A stretch of 64,000 nucleotides of DNA from Hansfordia pulvinata (GCA_006538405.1 BJKQ01000006.1:1077001-1141000); one strand, 5' to 3'. Numbered from the stretch's first letter, positions 22,426-36,418 are shown. A program made the numbers and translations. Notes: generated by a model not told the origin, from the letters alone.

Positions 22426-25400
22426 GGAGATGAGAAGTGGGAGAAGGATAAAAAAGATAAAGAAGGGAAAGGCGAAAAAAGGGACACGGGACGAAGATAC
22501 ACGGACAGGCAATCTATAGAGAAGGGTAGTATGGCTAGACGATAGATAAGAGGCGACGAGAAGAGAGGTTCTTGGATCACGACATCGTCCATCCGATCAT
22601 TTTGCTGGGCATGGACCTGGCCGCCTCCCTCTGGATGCTTCAGGGGTACCGGTCCTGCTCGTGTTGAATGCAGGCCCGATGCGTTGCGGTTCCTCGTCTA
22701 CCATACGCTTATTCACGCTTCCGCCCCGGGAACCAGTAAGACGCAGCCTTCCTACTGACCGGACAATCCGCGTTTCTTTTGCTCCTTGGGGTCATTTAGA
22801 TGGCTTCATTACTCTCTCTCCGACTCATGAATTAAGCCTGCCACTCGACGACTGAAGGCGGTTGCTATAGCCGCTCTTCAGAATCTACTAGCATGGTGGG
22901 ATGGCTCAGGATTCCATTGCTTGTAAGGTCGAAAGCCCCTTGACTACTTGATACACGGATACCTACGAGTCTCGACACCAACACAACCATCAACGTGGCC
23001 TGGTTCATGGAAGCTCAGATCACGAGCGCAGTCGCTGAAGATCAGATCACGTCCGGCAGCCGATACTGACTGGCGTTGGTGGATGTATATAACGAACAAG
23101 CTTCAGAACAGGGACCCGCGCAAATCGACCCGTGTGCTTGTTGATTTCACTTCTGCGACGACTACGACACGGAGCTTCAGCCTGGACACCGCAGTTGCAA
23201 TTCTACAGTTGTGAGCTTTCCAAACGCAGCGTGACAAGCTCCGGCCTTCAAAGTGTGCACAGGGAGTAGCATCCACTCCCAGCCAGCAGTCGAGGCCTAC
23301 CACGGGACGCTTGAAGCACGGCTCTTATCTTGAATTCTGCGCCCATATCTCATTGCTTGATCTCTGACGCGAAAACCAGGGGCCTCGGTACACTGCTCGA
23401 TTCATCGCGCAAGCGCCTGTTGATATGTGCAAGAGTCAGCGGAGAATCACACACACGATGGTCCAACTTGATGTATTTCGACATCTGTGGCCACCTAGTG
23501 ATCAGTCCGTCACTTGTGCGTGTGTGGGAAAGCATTGCACGATAAGCCTTGCAAGCAATATATGGTGAACGACACGCTGCAGCTCCAGCTCTGCGGAAAT
23601 AAAGTGCCGTCCTAGGAGCAGGAATCGCGTCAGCCAATGCGTCACTATCGTCACATGGCATCCCCAACTTGCAAGTCCACGCAGGCGCCGCGGGCATGTC
23701 TGAGATCAAGACCTTTACCGCCAGGGGGCGCTGAGCAACACCGTCCATCTACTCACACGCCCCCCGGGCGAGGAAGCCCGAGCAGTCGGCCCGGGCGCCA
23801 TAAGAGCGTTTGTTGGAGGGCGGACGGTCCGAGTACGGCGAGGCCGAAACAACGCCGTGGGCAACAGAGCGGAGACGTCCCCAGGCGACGTCGGTGTGGG
23901 AATCGCACAGAGCAGCAGCGTCCTCTCCGCGTGAGAGCTTGGAGACAGACTACCACTGCCTCTTGTCACCATGCGGTCTGGCTGTTGGAGAGAACAGCCC
24001 ACCCCCAAGCAGTCTCGGATGCGAGACACCCGCGGGCTGTGAGTCACAGTCAGAAGGCCGGCGGGTGGGTGGATGGTGGCCTCGGCCCAGCAGATATCAC
24101 GCAACCATAGCACGAGTGCCGCTCTCGAGAACTTTGAGCAGAAAGCCACGTGGACAGTCATCAGCAAGGGGGTCAACGAGAAGCCTGCACGAAGCCTCAC
24201 GTTCTTTCCCCCCCATCCCTATCTCATGGCAGGCACTTCACAGCCCATCGAGAAGTAGGATATATCCCGCCGCTCAACGACGACGAGAATGTCTCTGCCC
24301 CGCTCAACCTGGACTGGAACGACCGAGGAGCCTGCGCGTCGTGCAGATAAATGCCGGATACACGAACAGCGGACCACTCGTACGTCTGGACACGACCCAC
24401 GACGGGCCCCTGGGCAGCGAAGCACGCTGCCGACGCCGCCGTCGCGTCCCGCGCGTACGAGTGTCAGGCCGCACGGATAGGGGAGACCTATCCTATCACC
24501 GAGGAACACTGGGGAGGGAACGCCCGGAAATAGCAACAGGCCATTTGGAAGGATACTCCGCACCCCGTCCCGTAGGGCCCCGGCCGCGCGCCTCAGACCG
24601 GAGCAGGGTCTCTCCCGGCGGGCCCACCTATATCTGTAGTATCTCACCTGCAGCCAGGCACGCAGAACTTGCCAAAGAGGGAAGATGAAAGGGAAAGGAG
24701 AAAAGAATAGAAAAGAAAAATCTGCTTCCGAGTCCCGCTCTCCAAGATCTCGGTAGCATACCAACACTCGTGCAGGCACTCTCCCATCGAGAGAGACAGA
24801 GAATGAGATCGACGGGCCCATGCTCAAATGTGACAGCCTGCCCTTTCTTGAGAGGCCGGGGAGAAGGACAAACCAACAACAGTGCCGCCGTTGACGGCCC
24901 CCCACACTTGCAGCCGCGCGGGGTCCTCGTCAGTTAACTGCCGGCTGGCGAGTATCAGACTTCTAAAGTCCGCCAGCAACGCTAAGGCCCAAGATCCGGT
25001 GCCCGTGAGCGTGGTCTGAAAGGAAGCCACGAAGACGAGACGGGGAGAAACCAGAAGATCTGGTATTTGGGTAAGGATGGAAGTACGACTACGGCTAGTC
25101 GTGCGTGCTGCGCAAGTGAGCCGAGTACTCGCAGAGGGCAAAGAAGAAAAAGTACAAAAAAAATACAAAAAAAGGCACAAATAGAAGCCGACCCCTGAAA
25201 ATCGCGCACGCTCACACACCCACACCCACACGTCGCCGTACGAGTACCTAACCCACTCGCATCTACGATACAGATGAATGGAGAGCTACTCGTACGATAT
25301 GCCGTCGCCGCCCGGCCAGTCAGCAGCCGCTTTGGGCCCGCGGGGCTCCGTCGAGGAAACAGGGCGAGCGGCTTCAGAAGAACGGGCCTTCGAGGCGGCG

Positions 25401-27448
25401 AATGAGATGACGTCGTGTCTCAGAGCCGCCGCGCTCATTGGGCCGGCCTTTGCAGCACCTGAAGAGTGATGCTGGGGGTGGATCGTGGCTGTTGATACTT
25501 TTTCTTCTGCCATCTGCTTTTCCTTTTTGTCACTCGTAGCTAATCCTGCCCCTCAGATGGAAGCCCGCTCCTCGTATGCCTCCCTCAGATCACGATTCTC
25601 GCCTGCTCGGCTGCTTGGCCCCCATCTTCCCCTTGTTGCGGGGGAGGGTGCACGTCAGGGGTGTGTCTGCCTGCCTCCAGATGACGGCGTCACGCGTGCC
25701 AGCAGTGTCAGTGTGGAAACGAAAGCCCAAGCATTCAGGCTGCCAACACCCATCTTGGCGCGCATGCAGAGAACAACAAGACACCACGGATAAAAAAACT
25801 TGAGGCCTCAAGGAAAGACCCGACAACCAGGTTTCGCGACGGGCCGAGGAGAAATCCGGGCACGGAGAATCGAGGCCGATAACAAGTCGGGGCACGGGAT
25901 GACGACGGTGCCCTCTCCTCTCTTGCTGCAGGTCGGCTCCGTAGCGCTTGCGTGTCGGGCATCTCTGGCTACCTCTGACGAGGCTCGCCCTCTCTCGCCA
26001 TCTGCTGCGAATAGTAATCGTGATAGCATCGCTCGCGAGCGGGGCAAACGCGGCAGAGGACAGAGAGAGGGAGCCAGTTGAAGTGCGATGCACGAGGTTC
26101 TTCCCCTTGGCCTGCCAGCCCTGACTATCACGTCCGCGGACCGTCTTCACACTCCCACCGTCATCATCACCATCCCGCCCTGGTCGCTTCGGCGGCGAGG
26201 CCAGCACAGCCAGCCCAGGGACGGTGCAGCAGTCATGGGCGGGCAGTCAGGGGCGAATGGGAGAGGCTTTCGTCGACTGCTGGCGGCACTCCCGCGGGCT
26301 GTGCAATGAAATGCACATTTGATTTGATGGATGAGGTCCATTTGGTCATGTTGAGTGCTGCTACATGTAGGTGCTTTCACGTTCAGGACCACACACCAGA
26401 CGTACGAGTACTCCAGTCGTGCCTGCCCGTGCCCCCGGAGCTTCTGTTTCGGGTATCTACGCGTACCTACCTCATCAGATACCTGCATAAGGCACTCACA
26501 ACCCAGGAGGTAAGGTAAGTATGTACTTATCTAGGTACGGTAGGTAGTCAGGTACATGTAGCCCCCAAGGATTCTATTGTCGGGCGTCGAACCAGCGCGT
26601 TTCTACATGTTTTTCATTATCATCATCGTCGGTGACATGATTCCCATTCACGCAATTGGAGCTGGAACGCTCATTGGCTCCCGTCCAATGGGGCAGCGGG
26701 CGGGGGGCACAAGCACGCGTCTCTGATTCAGGGGGCGATGCTCGGTGCTTGGTGCTTAGTGGTGGTGGTGATATGTGTGGCTTCTATACCGAGGTGGGGT
26801 CGACCGCTTCAGTCTCTCTCTTCCCCTCCCCCACAGCCCTCAGATCGCCTCACTTGCGAAAATCGCGAAGCCCTTTCTCAGGTTCTGTGCGACAGCTTGG
26901 CATCCTCGAGTCATCCGCAGCGAGGCCCTTCAGCTTCCCTCGCCCCTTCTCCCTGCGGACAAGACCACCGGAGCCCCTGCGCACGACGAGTGTTATTGGC
27001 TGTCCTGCCATCCCGCGATCCTGGAGAAGAGAAGAGGCTCCCAGCCTGCAGCGTCAGGGCCAGGGCCAGGGCCAAGGTCAGAGTGGTATTCGTGGGGTGC
27101 AAAGACCAACGCAGCGCGTCAAGGACGGCGATGCGATTTATCGGCGTCTCTAATGCTGTGTCCAGGGAGGAGAACGCCGTGGGAGTGGCAGCAAGACCAA
27201 GCCGGCATGGATGGACCCGGCTGTGATCGCAGGCGCCCACCCATCAGCTCACACGGCCGTCACTTATCAGATTTCACACCCGCATTCCCATGAATGCGCG
27301 GGTGTGGAATTTTGCCAGGGGACTGCTCGGCATGGACCAGGGACCAGGGATCAGGTCTGTTGGCTCAAAAGTCGTCCAAAATCACTCGTATTATTAGTGC
27401 TGGCGGGAACGCCCGCAGACGAGGCTTTCACCCGGTAGGCATGCATAG

Positions 27449-27462
27449 TACTCGTACGAGTA
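27449..27462. repeat. Palindromic copy of the dispersed motif
   Basis: TACTCGTACGAGTA, two octamers overlapping as a perfect 14-bp inverted repeat; one of two such copies in the window. Confidence 0.9.
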
Positions 27463-29147
27463 CATTAGGTACCTTGCCTTATGTTCAAATGTCCGTAGAA
27501 TCTCCATCCCCATCCCACTCTCCGATGTCGTGATTCCCAGTACGCACAGCAGAACAGCCATGATGCTTGGTGAGCAGCAAGGCTCCACGACCGTTGCTTG
27601 CGTTGCCCACCCGGCTGTCCAGGGAAGACACGCTGGCTTTTCTCTTCGCTGCCATGTCGCCGAGGCATCGGGCCTTGACCTGGAGGTTCTACGTGTAGTA
27701 CGACCGCTGGGGCTCTGATCACAACATCGGCCGTCTCCGGCTTGGAATCATGGGCCGGCGCCGGTCTCGCTCGTGGCCTCCATCCCAGCCACTGGGGGCG
27801 CCGTCTTCACTGACAAAGCCTCGACTGACGCTTATCGTCCCATAACTAGGCAGGTATCTGTGCATGGGAATGGCGCGAGAGGGTGATGGGGATGATAGGG
27901 GAGGGGGGTTTCCCATTTCCCCCGAAGAGTGATGCTGTCCGCCTGCGTCGGCGGGCGTCGTTGGTGGGCTGGCTGGCTGGGCGTCTTGTTGATGCCCGAC
28001 TGCGACTGCGACGCCGACTGCGACCGTCATTGCGGCTGCGGTGCCGCTAAGATTCATCATCCAAGGTATTGCATACCCCAGGTGCCCAACCTCATGTCGT
28101 CCCCTAATCTCCCTACCTACATTAGTCCACCACGTACTAGGTCTGGTATGTAATCTACGAATGCATACGAGCGATTTATACAGATGCAGACCTCATGGCC
28201 CAGAGGAACTGCATATCAGACAGACGTGGACGAGCCCATGGCGCCATATGGACACGAGTGCTCGCACACGTACATGGGGTTAACTAAAGCTACCAAGCTC
28301 GTGCAGGCGGGCGCCGCGGGGTGAGGTCCAGGGCGATATCGCAGTCGTGGGAGATACAAGTATCCGTACCACCTAACCTAACTCGTTCCCGTACGAGTAC
28401 CTAAGCTGTTGATGAATCGCAGCGGGGGCAGGACGGGATGGCGGCAGACGCAGACGCACGCAGGGCACCCCAGACGGGTGGGGAAGGGCCACCAAGGAAG
28501 GACGACCACGGCGGGGACGACTGACTCCTCGAGGCTTTCTTCGGCCATGGCCAAACCACCTCGACTCCACGAACGGGCAGACTCGTAGTAGGCTTCGAAA
28601 ACTCCGACTCCGGACTCCAACTCGCGCACGAGACACGAGCCCGGTCGCGCCGGCCGGTGAGGACAAGAATGAGGTCGGGCGATGCAATGACATACGGGCT
28701 TGGGGAGGGGGGGGAGGAGGACGCTCGAGAATTCCCAGGCTCCAGAGACCCCGGGGAGGCATCTGACGCCCGCACCCCATGGAGGTGTTGTGTCGGGCAG
28801 ACACCCGGACGCGCCAACTGCAGCCAGCGTGGGTTGTCGTCGACTGCTGACAGCCAAGCTTGACCGGCCGGGCGCCGCGTGCTTTCACCTGACGTGACGT
28901 GACCTGGCTCGCCGTATCACACCTGCACCCCCGTTCACTTTGCAATGAGGGCTGGATCAGATCGTGAACCCTCTCCCTCTCACTCCCACGCGCGGGAGCG
29001 TGGTACCCCGCGCCTGGGCGAATCGGCGCTTGACACACGGCCGGCCGCCCCGCAGACTCGCCCCTACTCCGTAAGGAGCCCGGCTATGACCTACATGCCG
29101 CCCATGTCTAGGCCCCAACCAGGCTAAAACAGCCCTCCACGGGCCTG

Positions 29148-29161
29148 TACTCGTACGAGTA
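29148..29161. repeat. Palindromic copy of the dispersed motif
   Basis: Second perfect TACTCGTACGAGTA, 1.7 kb from the first. Confidence 0.9.
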
Positions 29162-31664
29162 CTACCTTACAGGTCCCGTAGGCATGGAAGGTACGTCCTC
29201 GTACGCGTAGACGCTACCTACCTGGCACATGCAGGTAAGTCCCATGGGAAGGCCAATCCCGTGGACGGCCTGTGGCTGCATCGAGTATCCTCTACCTGGT
29301 AGCTTTCGCGGTGCTGGAAGTCAGGTGTCGAGTACCCAAAGCTAGCAGCCACCCCCGCGACGCACGCTAGACTAGCCCGATCGGATCGGTCCCACCTGGC
29401 CTGTCGCCGCGAGGTCGAATTTCAGCGAACCCAAGACCTCAACCACTCACCCCGGGCCACCCGGTCGTGTTGTGACTCCGTGCCACTCACCCCGTGATCC
29501 GTACGAGCCCTGTTGAACTTCCCCTTGCGCTCCGCTGCTGCGGCGTACTCGTATGGATCTTCCCCCCCCTTCCTCGGCAGGTAGATCCACTACCACTGCC
29601 TGGCCTTGTCGTGGAGAACCAACAATCAGGCAGTTGGTGATGGTGGGAGCTCCGAGATCGATGCATCACCACACACTCGCAGCGAATCACTGTCGGCCTG
29701 CAGAGAAAGCCTCGAACGACGCAAGTCTCGCCAGTGATCAACGAGCTGTCCAACCGCCCCTGCTGTCGAGGCAGACGTCTCAAACACTGATTCTGTAGCA
29801 GCCTGCGGTGAGCCCGTCTTGTTCGCCACGTTTGCCCGCCGACTTTGCAGAAACCCGACGCCGCACGTCGGAAAACTCACAACCGCTAACCGGCCCGGCT
29901 TGCCCACCCGCTCCAACCCGCGCCCTATGGGAATTAACCCTCAGTACCCCCGGGATAGGGGAGCAGGAACCCAGCGCGTCAGATGCCACTCAATAGCCTG
30001 CCACGTAGTTCTCAGGATCAGGAAGACGGCCATTCTCGTCCGCATGGGAAGAGGGCCAGCTCGCCCAACGAATCAACCCGCGACGTACTTGTTGGACACC
30101 CCCTTTCCCGTACGAGCGTGTTTTCGTACTCCGTACGCATGCCAGCATCCCCGGCGTGCCCCGCGCCGCAGGATCGCGTCAACGGGCATCATCGGCAGGT
30201 GAAGAATGCTGATGAGAAACAGGCCCCGCGACGATATTAACTTCCCACCTTGTTGATCCCCAGCCCGACAGCTCGACACGCTCGCGTGGCCCGGTCCCAT
30301 CACATGGTCGAGCCGGCATCGTGATTGTCACCCATGCCATGCCGGACTGGCGTCCGACACACGCGATACGGTCGCTACGTGTTGGTGGCAACGCAGTGTG
30401 TCACCAAAGGATCACAGCCCTTTCCTCATCCTGTAAGAGCGTCTTCAGCGTCGCCCTTGGCGGCTAACGGCCAGAGCCCGCGATGAGGGGTGCTGGCGAG
30501 TGGCCACCTGGGCCCACGCCAAGATGCCCCTCCTCCCGCAGAACCTGCAACACCGTGACGGGGGCTTCGGACTGCATCGGCGGCATAAATGAACTCAAAC
30601 ACAAGCTGGAACTGCCGTCACCATCAACTCAGAGCACTTTCCGTATCCCGGCGTCTGTGACCGAATTTGCTGGAGGTAGCGTCGCGTAGACAGGTCTTCG
30701 GTCTCTTGAAGCAGGAAGGCGAAATGCCTCTGGAATATTCGTACAAGCGTGATTTGACACAGTAGTGGGACAGGCGAGGTTGCCGTTCCGAGTAATTACC
30801 TGCGATCGTGGGAGGACGGGGGCGAACGGCGCGATTCGGCGCCTGGCTAGATCCCGCCCATCGAGGCGTCCCTAGGAGGGTGAAGATCGCTCGACCCCTC
30901 TGACTGCCTCCCTAACCCAGGGCTGTAGGGGGCAGCTTGTCATCGCGCGGCTCCGGCGCCTCATCCTTCGGAAGCGTTAGGGACCCGTGGCCCAGATAGG
31001 CGACGTGCGCAAAGTGATGGTGAAAATTGATTAACTTCGCAAGCGTGCGAGCATTCACACCCCGTCCATCGGCCGCCGAGGGCCGTCCCTTGCCCCACCG
31101 AACAGGGAGCCGAGGCCAGGACAGGGGCTGAGGCTCGCACTCGTACAGGGTCGTCTGTCAGCACGGGGCCCACGAAGGCCGGCACGCCAGTCATGAACGC
31201 GTACTCGTGTGGCCATGAGATGCCGCTGGCAGGATCTCTGTACTCGTCTGGCCACTATGCTCGTGAGTCGACTGAAGCTAGGTCAGCCCCGGCATACGAG
31301 TACAGGGAAAGCTGGCAAATGGGCTCCCCTCCAAGCCACAGTGCTGACGAGACGGCCGCCCACCAGCCCAGCCGGGTGGGAACCCAGAACAGGCTGAGGC
31401 CTGGTCGATGAGTAAAGTGTCAGCAACTGATACTCCGTACAGGTGTTGAAAGGGCGGGTACGAGTAGCGCAGAATTTGACAGGTTGAAAAGGCAGACTCG
31501 GCAACGCCCGGGCCGCAGTGAGGGCTCCCGCTGGTTGCCTCGCAGGTTGCGCCTCGTTCGCTGCGTTGGCCTGCGATGGCTTGGGCGTTGACAGGCAGGC
31601 GTAGCAGGGCGAGCCTGGCGGCAAGAGGTTAGGCCAAGGCAAGGATCAGGGCAACGGCGATGAC

Positions 31665-31688
31665 GCGGGCTCGGGCTCGGGCTCGGGC
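31665..31688. repeat. (CGGGCT)4 minisatellite
   Basis: Hexanucleotide tandem repeat; a related GAGGGC repeat follows at about 31764-31790. Confidence 0.8.
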
Positions 31689-31763
31689 GGGTGAAGGACG
31701 TGGCCACGGGGCATCGCATCGCATGTGTCATTGGCGATCGACTGCCCACTTGCTTCAAGGGAC

Positions 31764-31790
31764 CAGAGGGCGAGGGCGAGGGCGAGGGCG
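31764..31790. repeat. (GAGGGC)4 minisatellite
   Basis: Hexanucleotide tandem repeat, about 80 bases after the CGGGCT repeat. Confidence 0.8.
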
Positions 31791-33628
31791 CGAGTCGATG
31801 GGAATTGCCGCGGTGGGCAGGTTCTCGGGTGGACAGGAGCGAAGCACAAGCAGCGCACAGTGGGCAGACCAGGCCAAAGCCCACCGAGGGCGACAAGCTG
31901 CGGGCGAATCAGGCGCGGTGGCCGGGGGGGGCGGAGGGGGCGATGATGCGGATCATTCGTGCCACCGCGGCGCCTCGTCCCACTCGATCCGACGAGAGCC
32001 TTCCAAGCCGTATTGCACACTGCCCTGTCCGTCCATGGCTCACGCGCTCAAGTACGCGGAAGAGGTTGCGGACAATCGCCCCGAGTTCATATCGATGATA
32101 TACCAACTGGCTTTGGTGAGCCACAAAATCAGAATACAAGCAAGATTCGCACTAGTAGGCTCCGGGTCCTTTGCGGGCTCTCCGTCAGAGCTTCCAGTGT
32201 TCTTGCCTCGATTCACACCCGACATCCATGGATTGCAGGCAGGCACGAGTCTGTACCTAGAGTTAAGACTGGAACCCTGGACCAGGCCAGAGTGACCGGC
32301 GCTATCCTGGCGATCTGCAACTCCCCCATGGCCATGATCCGCCATGGCACGGCAGTCACAGAGGTCGTGGGAGGTAGCGAGAAGGCACGAGAGCGTGCTC
32401 GTAAGCCGGAGCGACCTGGGCTGACCCCTGTCCCACTCCAGGCAAGGAAAGGCCTCGCTCCTGCCAACCCCCCACTCCCCAGTCCTGGCTGCCCCTCGGC
32501 TCTCGTCGAGCGAGCGTGACTGCCCGCAGCTCGTGCTTTCTCGCAAGTGCTCCTGCCGTGCAGTATTGTGCGGTACGCTGCGGTGCTGTGCTGTTCTGTG
32601 CTGTGTCGCCGCTTCCTCCCGCGCTACGCTGCGCCGTGTGCTCACTGCAGGTGCAGCTGGAGCGCTCGCTAACCACAGCCCGGGCAGCCGCGCGCACTGC
32701 GTCTCACACCCCTCCCCTGTTTCCGGACTAGCCGGCCGCCGGTACGTACTCGTGCGAGTGCCCGGATCGTACGAGTACTCCCCTCCCTGCTCGCTCTTCA
32801 GGCCGTCGCCCAGCTTCGAGGTACATAGGTACCCACTAGCCTTTGGCCGAATGGTTCCGGATACCGGCGGCGCCGTCCTTCCCTCTCCAGCCTGCCTGTC
32901 GACCACCACCACGTTTTTGCTCGCGAGTTCACACGATGCCGGCAGGGGTCGTCGGGTCGCCGCCCAATGGCCCGCCCCGCTTCGCGACCCGTCACCCCAT
33001 CACACCAACGCATGTAGGGCCGCGGTCCTGTGCGGAAGTTCCTGTGCAGTGAGGTCAGGGGTGTGGGCTTCGACGTCTTGTCCAAACCTGGCAAGGCCCG
33101 GATACGCCCATCGACTTACATCGGACTCGGAGCACAGCAGCACGGCCTCACCACCCGCTCTGCCTCTCTGGGCTGCCGCCCCATCCGTCAGCCCACGCCT
33201 GCCCACCTGCTGCCCCTCATCAGTCCGCCCTCGTCTTGCCATGCTGGCTGTCCCTGTCATTCTGTCTCATTATCCCGGGTTCCTTTATCAACGGCCCCGT
33301 CCTCCTCGTAGCCGATCGCGCCGTGTTTTGCTTCGCCCAAGACATCCTCTGCAAGATCCAGACAACCCCACGGTCCTAGTCTTCCCGCTCCCGCGCCACG
33401 CGTTACACGACCCCCCTGCGCTGCTCGACTCGCTACTGGTCAACCCAATCCCACCCGCTCCGGCTGGCCTATATCACCTCTCGCTCCGCAACAAGACACC
33501 GGCCCGAGCATCACCGTAAGGCTCCGGTACAGGCCCACTACTACCTGATTCACACGCCTCTCCCGCCCGTCGCCAAGCCGGTAGCGTCCCTAAGGACCCC
33601 CAGGCACGGAGTACAGAAAGCACCCAGG

Positions 33629-33634
33629 TATAAG
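33629..33634 (+). promoter_or_regulatory. TATA-like element
   Basis: TATAAG about 105 bases before the ATG at 33738. Position fits a core promoter for the downstream gene; no other support. Confidence 0.35.
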
Positions 33635-33737
33635 AGGATCGCCTCACCCGACCCGCTTACACCCTGCCATCGGTTCTTGTGCTCGAGTTCCTTCGAACCC
33701 CTTGCTACTGCAAATTCAACCTCCCTCACCCTTTACC

Positions 33738-35118
33738 ATGGCGCAGAGAAAGTATACCTTCTCGTCCGATCATACGACAAGCACAAGATACACAAGACAC
33801 AGCGCCGAGTCATACGACTCTCGCAGTACTGCTGCCACATCCCTCTCTGACAGCACGAGACCCTCGACAAAGGACTCGAGTTTCCACGTCACAAAACCTC
33901 ACCAGCCGGCTTGCTGCGGCGAAGACCTCTCACCCTCGACGAGTCTTCACTCGCGGGATTCGATAGAAACGTATTCCTCCGAGGCGTCGCTCCCTCAGGC
34001 CGACGAGATCGACGTGGAGGACTACGCGGATTATGACGAAATACCCGCTCTGCCCGTCTACCGCCATGAAATCGAGGAGACCAACGTACGGCCCTCCACG
34101 CCGGAGGAGTTCTCCGCACTCTTCCCCTCCTTGAACCGTCTCACGATCCGCCATGACGATTTCACTTCCGACGGCAATCTCAACCTGCGCGTCGACACTG
34201 TTGTTTCTGGACGCCGGAGAAAGACGATACAGCTGTTCCACATGCGTATGTACGACCTGAACAAGCGTGAATTCTCGCTTCGGCGCTACTGTCGCGATTC
34301 CGGTCGCGAGGTCTGCAACTCGAAACGGAGATATGTCGACGCTCCTGCCAGCAGCCGTCCGCTCCTGACACGGTCCATGTCCAGTGCAGTCAAGTCCCTG
34401 ACTGGCTCGACCAAAGGAAGACCTGGCACAAGCCACTCGACAGAGACCGATGAGAGCTCCATCAACCCCGTGGAGTCATCCCTGTCTCTCGACGGCAAGA
34501 CGAAGTCTACGCAACTGCCTACCAACACGATCAAGCTGGAGTATTCTAACTATGCTCGTGTTGATGTCAACCGCCGGGGCTCTCAGGCAGCAAAGCGCTA
34601 CGAGTTCGAATGGTGGGGCCACAACTACGCGTGGAAGAGAGTCGCAGACAAGCATACCGGGGCGGTTGCCTTCCACTTGATTAGAGACGGCAACAACAAC
34701 CTTCCAGTCGCCCACATAGTTCCGGAAACGAGGTCACCCAACCAGGTTGAGGCTGATGAGCGCGCCGGCGGATGGGTTCCGCCCAGTCACATGTGGATCA
34801 GCGATCGAGGCTTGGTCGATGCTATGACTGACGTTGCCGAGTAAGTTGAACATGCATGAGTCACACTATACAGCTACAATAACTGACTGATTAAACAGTA
34901 TCGTCGTTTCTACCGGGTTGATGGCACTCGTCGATGACTGTATCAAGGAGCGGTGGCAGACCAAGAAGTCCAATCTCCTTGGATTCCCCATCGCCCTCAA
35001 GAACAAGAACGCCAATTCGACCGGTCCTCGGTCTTTTGTACAACAAGTCTTTTCGCGGCGCAATTCGGACAACGAGCCGAGCCCCTTGCGGCCGCGGAAA
35101 CAAGTAGCAGCCTATTAG
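33738..35118 (+). CDS. Conserved-looking fungal protein of unknown function
   Basis: Exons 33738-34840 and 34899-35118, joined in phase 2 across a 58-nt intron (GTAAGT donor, AACAG acceptor, CTGAC branch); 440 residues. The first about 110 residues are Ser/Thr-rich and probably disordered. Two structured blocks follow: RLTIRHDDF to CRDSGREVCNSKRR (about 135-200), and NTIKLEYSNYARVDV to HLIRDGN (about 260-320), which contains the aromatic string YEFEWWGHNYAWKR. After that come GGWVPPSHMWISD and a conserved-looking helical stretch (STGLMALVDDCIKERW) in exon 2. The alternating beta-strand pattern with W-x-G-x-x-Y-x-W-K-R recalls the LURP-one/Tubby C-terminal barrel, but this is an impression, not a match. 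No signal peptide or membrane segment. The start at 33738 follows a CACC-type context; an upstream in-frame ATG at 33702 is less likely. Confidence 0.8.
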
Positions 35119-36418
35119 TGGCCCGACCACCACAGCACCCTATTACAGTACGAGCTGAGCCAGTCAGCCTGCTCATGGGCGGAACAGCCCCTCCGTGGTA
35201 TCGGAGTGTATTCGCCCCTCCATTACCGGCGGTTATTTATACTTTTAATCATCGACAACTAGAAGCTTGTCGCCCTTCCACACCGGACGCTCACGTCTAT
35301 TTACCTCTCCATGTCCCCTACTCTGTTCAGATCATCACCTCTTCTTCTCACAAACACTCTTTACGACATTGTATTCATCACTTCACCAAATCAACTCCGG
35401 CCAAATCTCAGAAGCTCCGGAAATATCTAGGCAACGTGCACAGGGTCACTTGCACAAGCCGAGCTCGGTCATGTTTCCACACCGGGGTTTATTTGAGGTT
35501 TTCAAACGTGCCACAACAGTCATGCTGCAAAAGCAGCACAGCATAAACAACATTCCCACCATCGCGGGTCATTTTTCTGGGTTATAGCGTGGAGTTTGAG
35601 GGTATCTGGGTTTTTCTTTTCTTGTTTAATGACTGGCAGAACCAGCATTGGGTGGCTAGGGCGAACAATTGGCTGAGGGCACAGTTGGACTAGATGGGAT
35701 AATTCAAATCCGGACTCATTTAACCATTTCTGGCAATCAGGAGGTGCGCTAGACAGCCAACAAATTCAAATAGCAAAAGGCTTGACGTATTCCGCTCAAC
35801 CCTGTCCAAATACTCGGCTGATCAAGTGAAGCTTTATCTGAATGATCTCGAAACACTATATGCCTCAGAAGCTGCCTCGTAATCTGCACCTGGCACAGGG
35901 GCGGAGTGATATATCGTCGGGCTGAGAGTCGAAACCAAGTAGCATGAATCGTAGTGCTGTACCGCCTCGAAAGCGAGCCGCGTCAGCGGAACGAAAGTGC
36001 TGCGATGTCGTATAGAGAGAGCCTTTGATCCTCACACTGGCATTTTCGCTCACAAGAACATGCGGAGTACCCAGGGATGGAAGATGTGTGGCCTTTTCCT
36101 TTAGGAAACATTGCACTCTTCGTATCTACAGATCCCCGAATTTTAGAGCAGATGCGCATGCTTTGATGGACCCTCGTCCTGGCTGGATCTGTAAACTGGA
36201 GGGTGCCTTCACGGAGGCATCACTCAGCGATCAGTACAGGAGGCTCGTCACGATGGGCACACCGAGAAGTTGCCGCAGCGGCCAGGAATAAGCGAAGGCT
36301 TCATCGTGGCTAAAGGGACATTGTAGTGGGGACATGGTTGGGTCTTGCGTGGGTGGTGGGCTAGGCTTGAGGCAAGCAACGCAGCATGGACGCGCAACTT
36401 TTGCTTGTCGTACTGAGG
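35119..36418. other. Convergent intergenic, no gene seen
   Basis: Between the 3' ends of the unknown-function gene (+) and GCP4 (-). Base composition is more AT-rich than most of the window. No supported frame. Confidence 0.55.

Larger units (their letters stand above)
22426..33737. other. Long gene-poor interval (11.3 kb), richest in dispersed motifs
   Basis: No protein gene I can support on either strand; the longer frames lack motifs and overlap on both strands. TACTCGTA/TACGAGTA sites occur at 25239, 25287, 26403, 27449/27455, 28392, 29148/29154, 29546, 31295, 31459 and 32770, and TACTCCGTA at 29065, 30127 and 31431. The sequence does not look AT-enriched, so heavy RIP is not evident. 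Short tandem repeats are listed separately. A gene with many tiny exons, a non-coding RNA or a centromere-distal accessory segment cannot be excluded. Confidence 0.5.

Noticed and set aside
21382..22512. 376-residue frame opposite the methyltransferase
   Set aside because: Antisense shadow of a gene with clear SAM motifs; composition is a Gly/Ala/Val mirror of GC-rich codons.
32533..33519. 328-residue frame upstream of the unknown-function gene
   Set aside because: Cys/Arg/Ser-rich chance frame overlapping other open frames; no domain.
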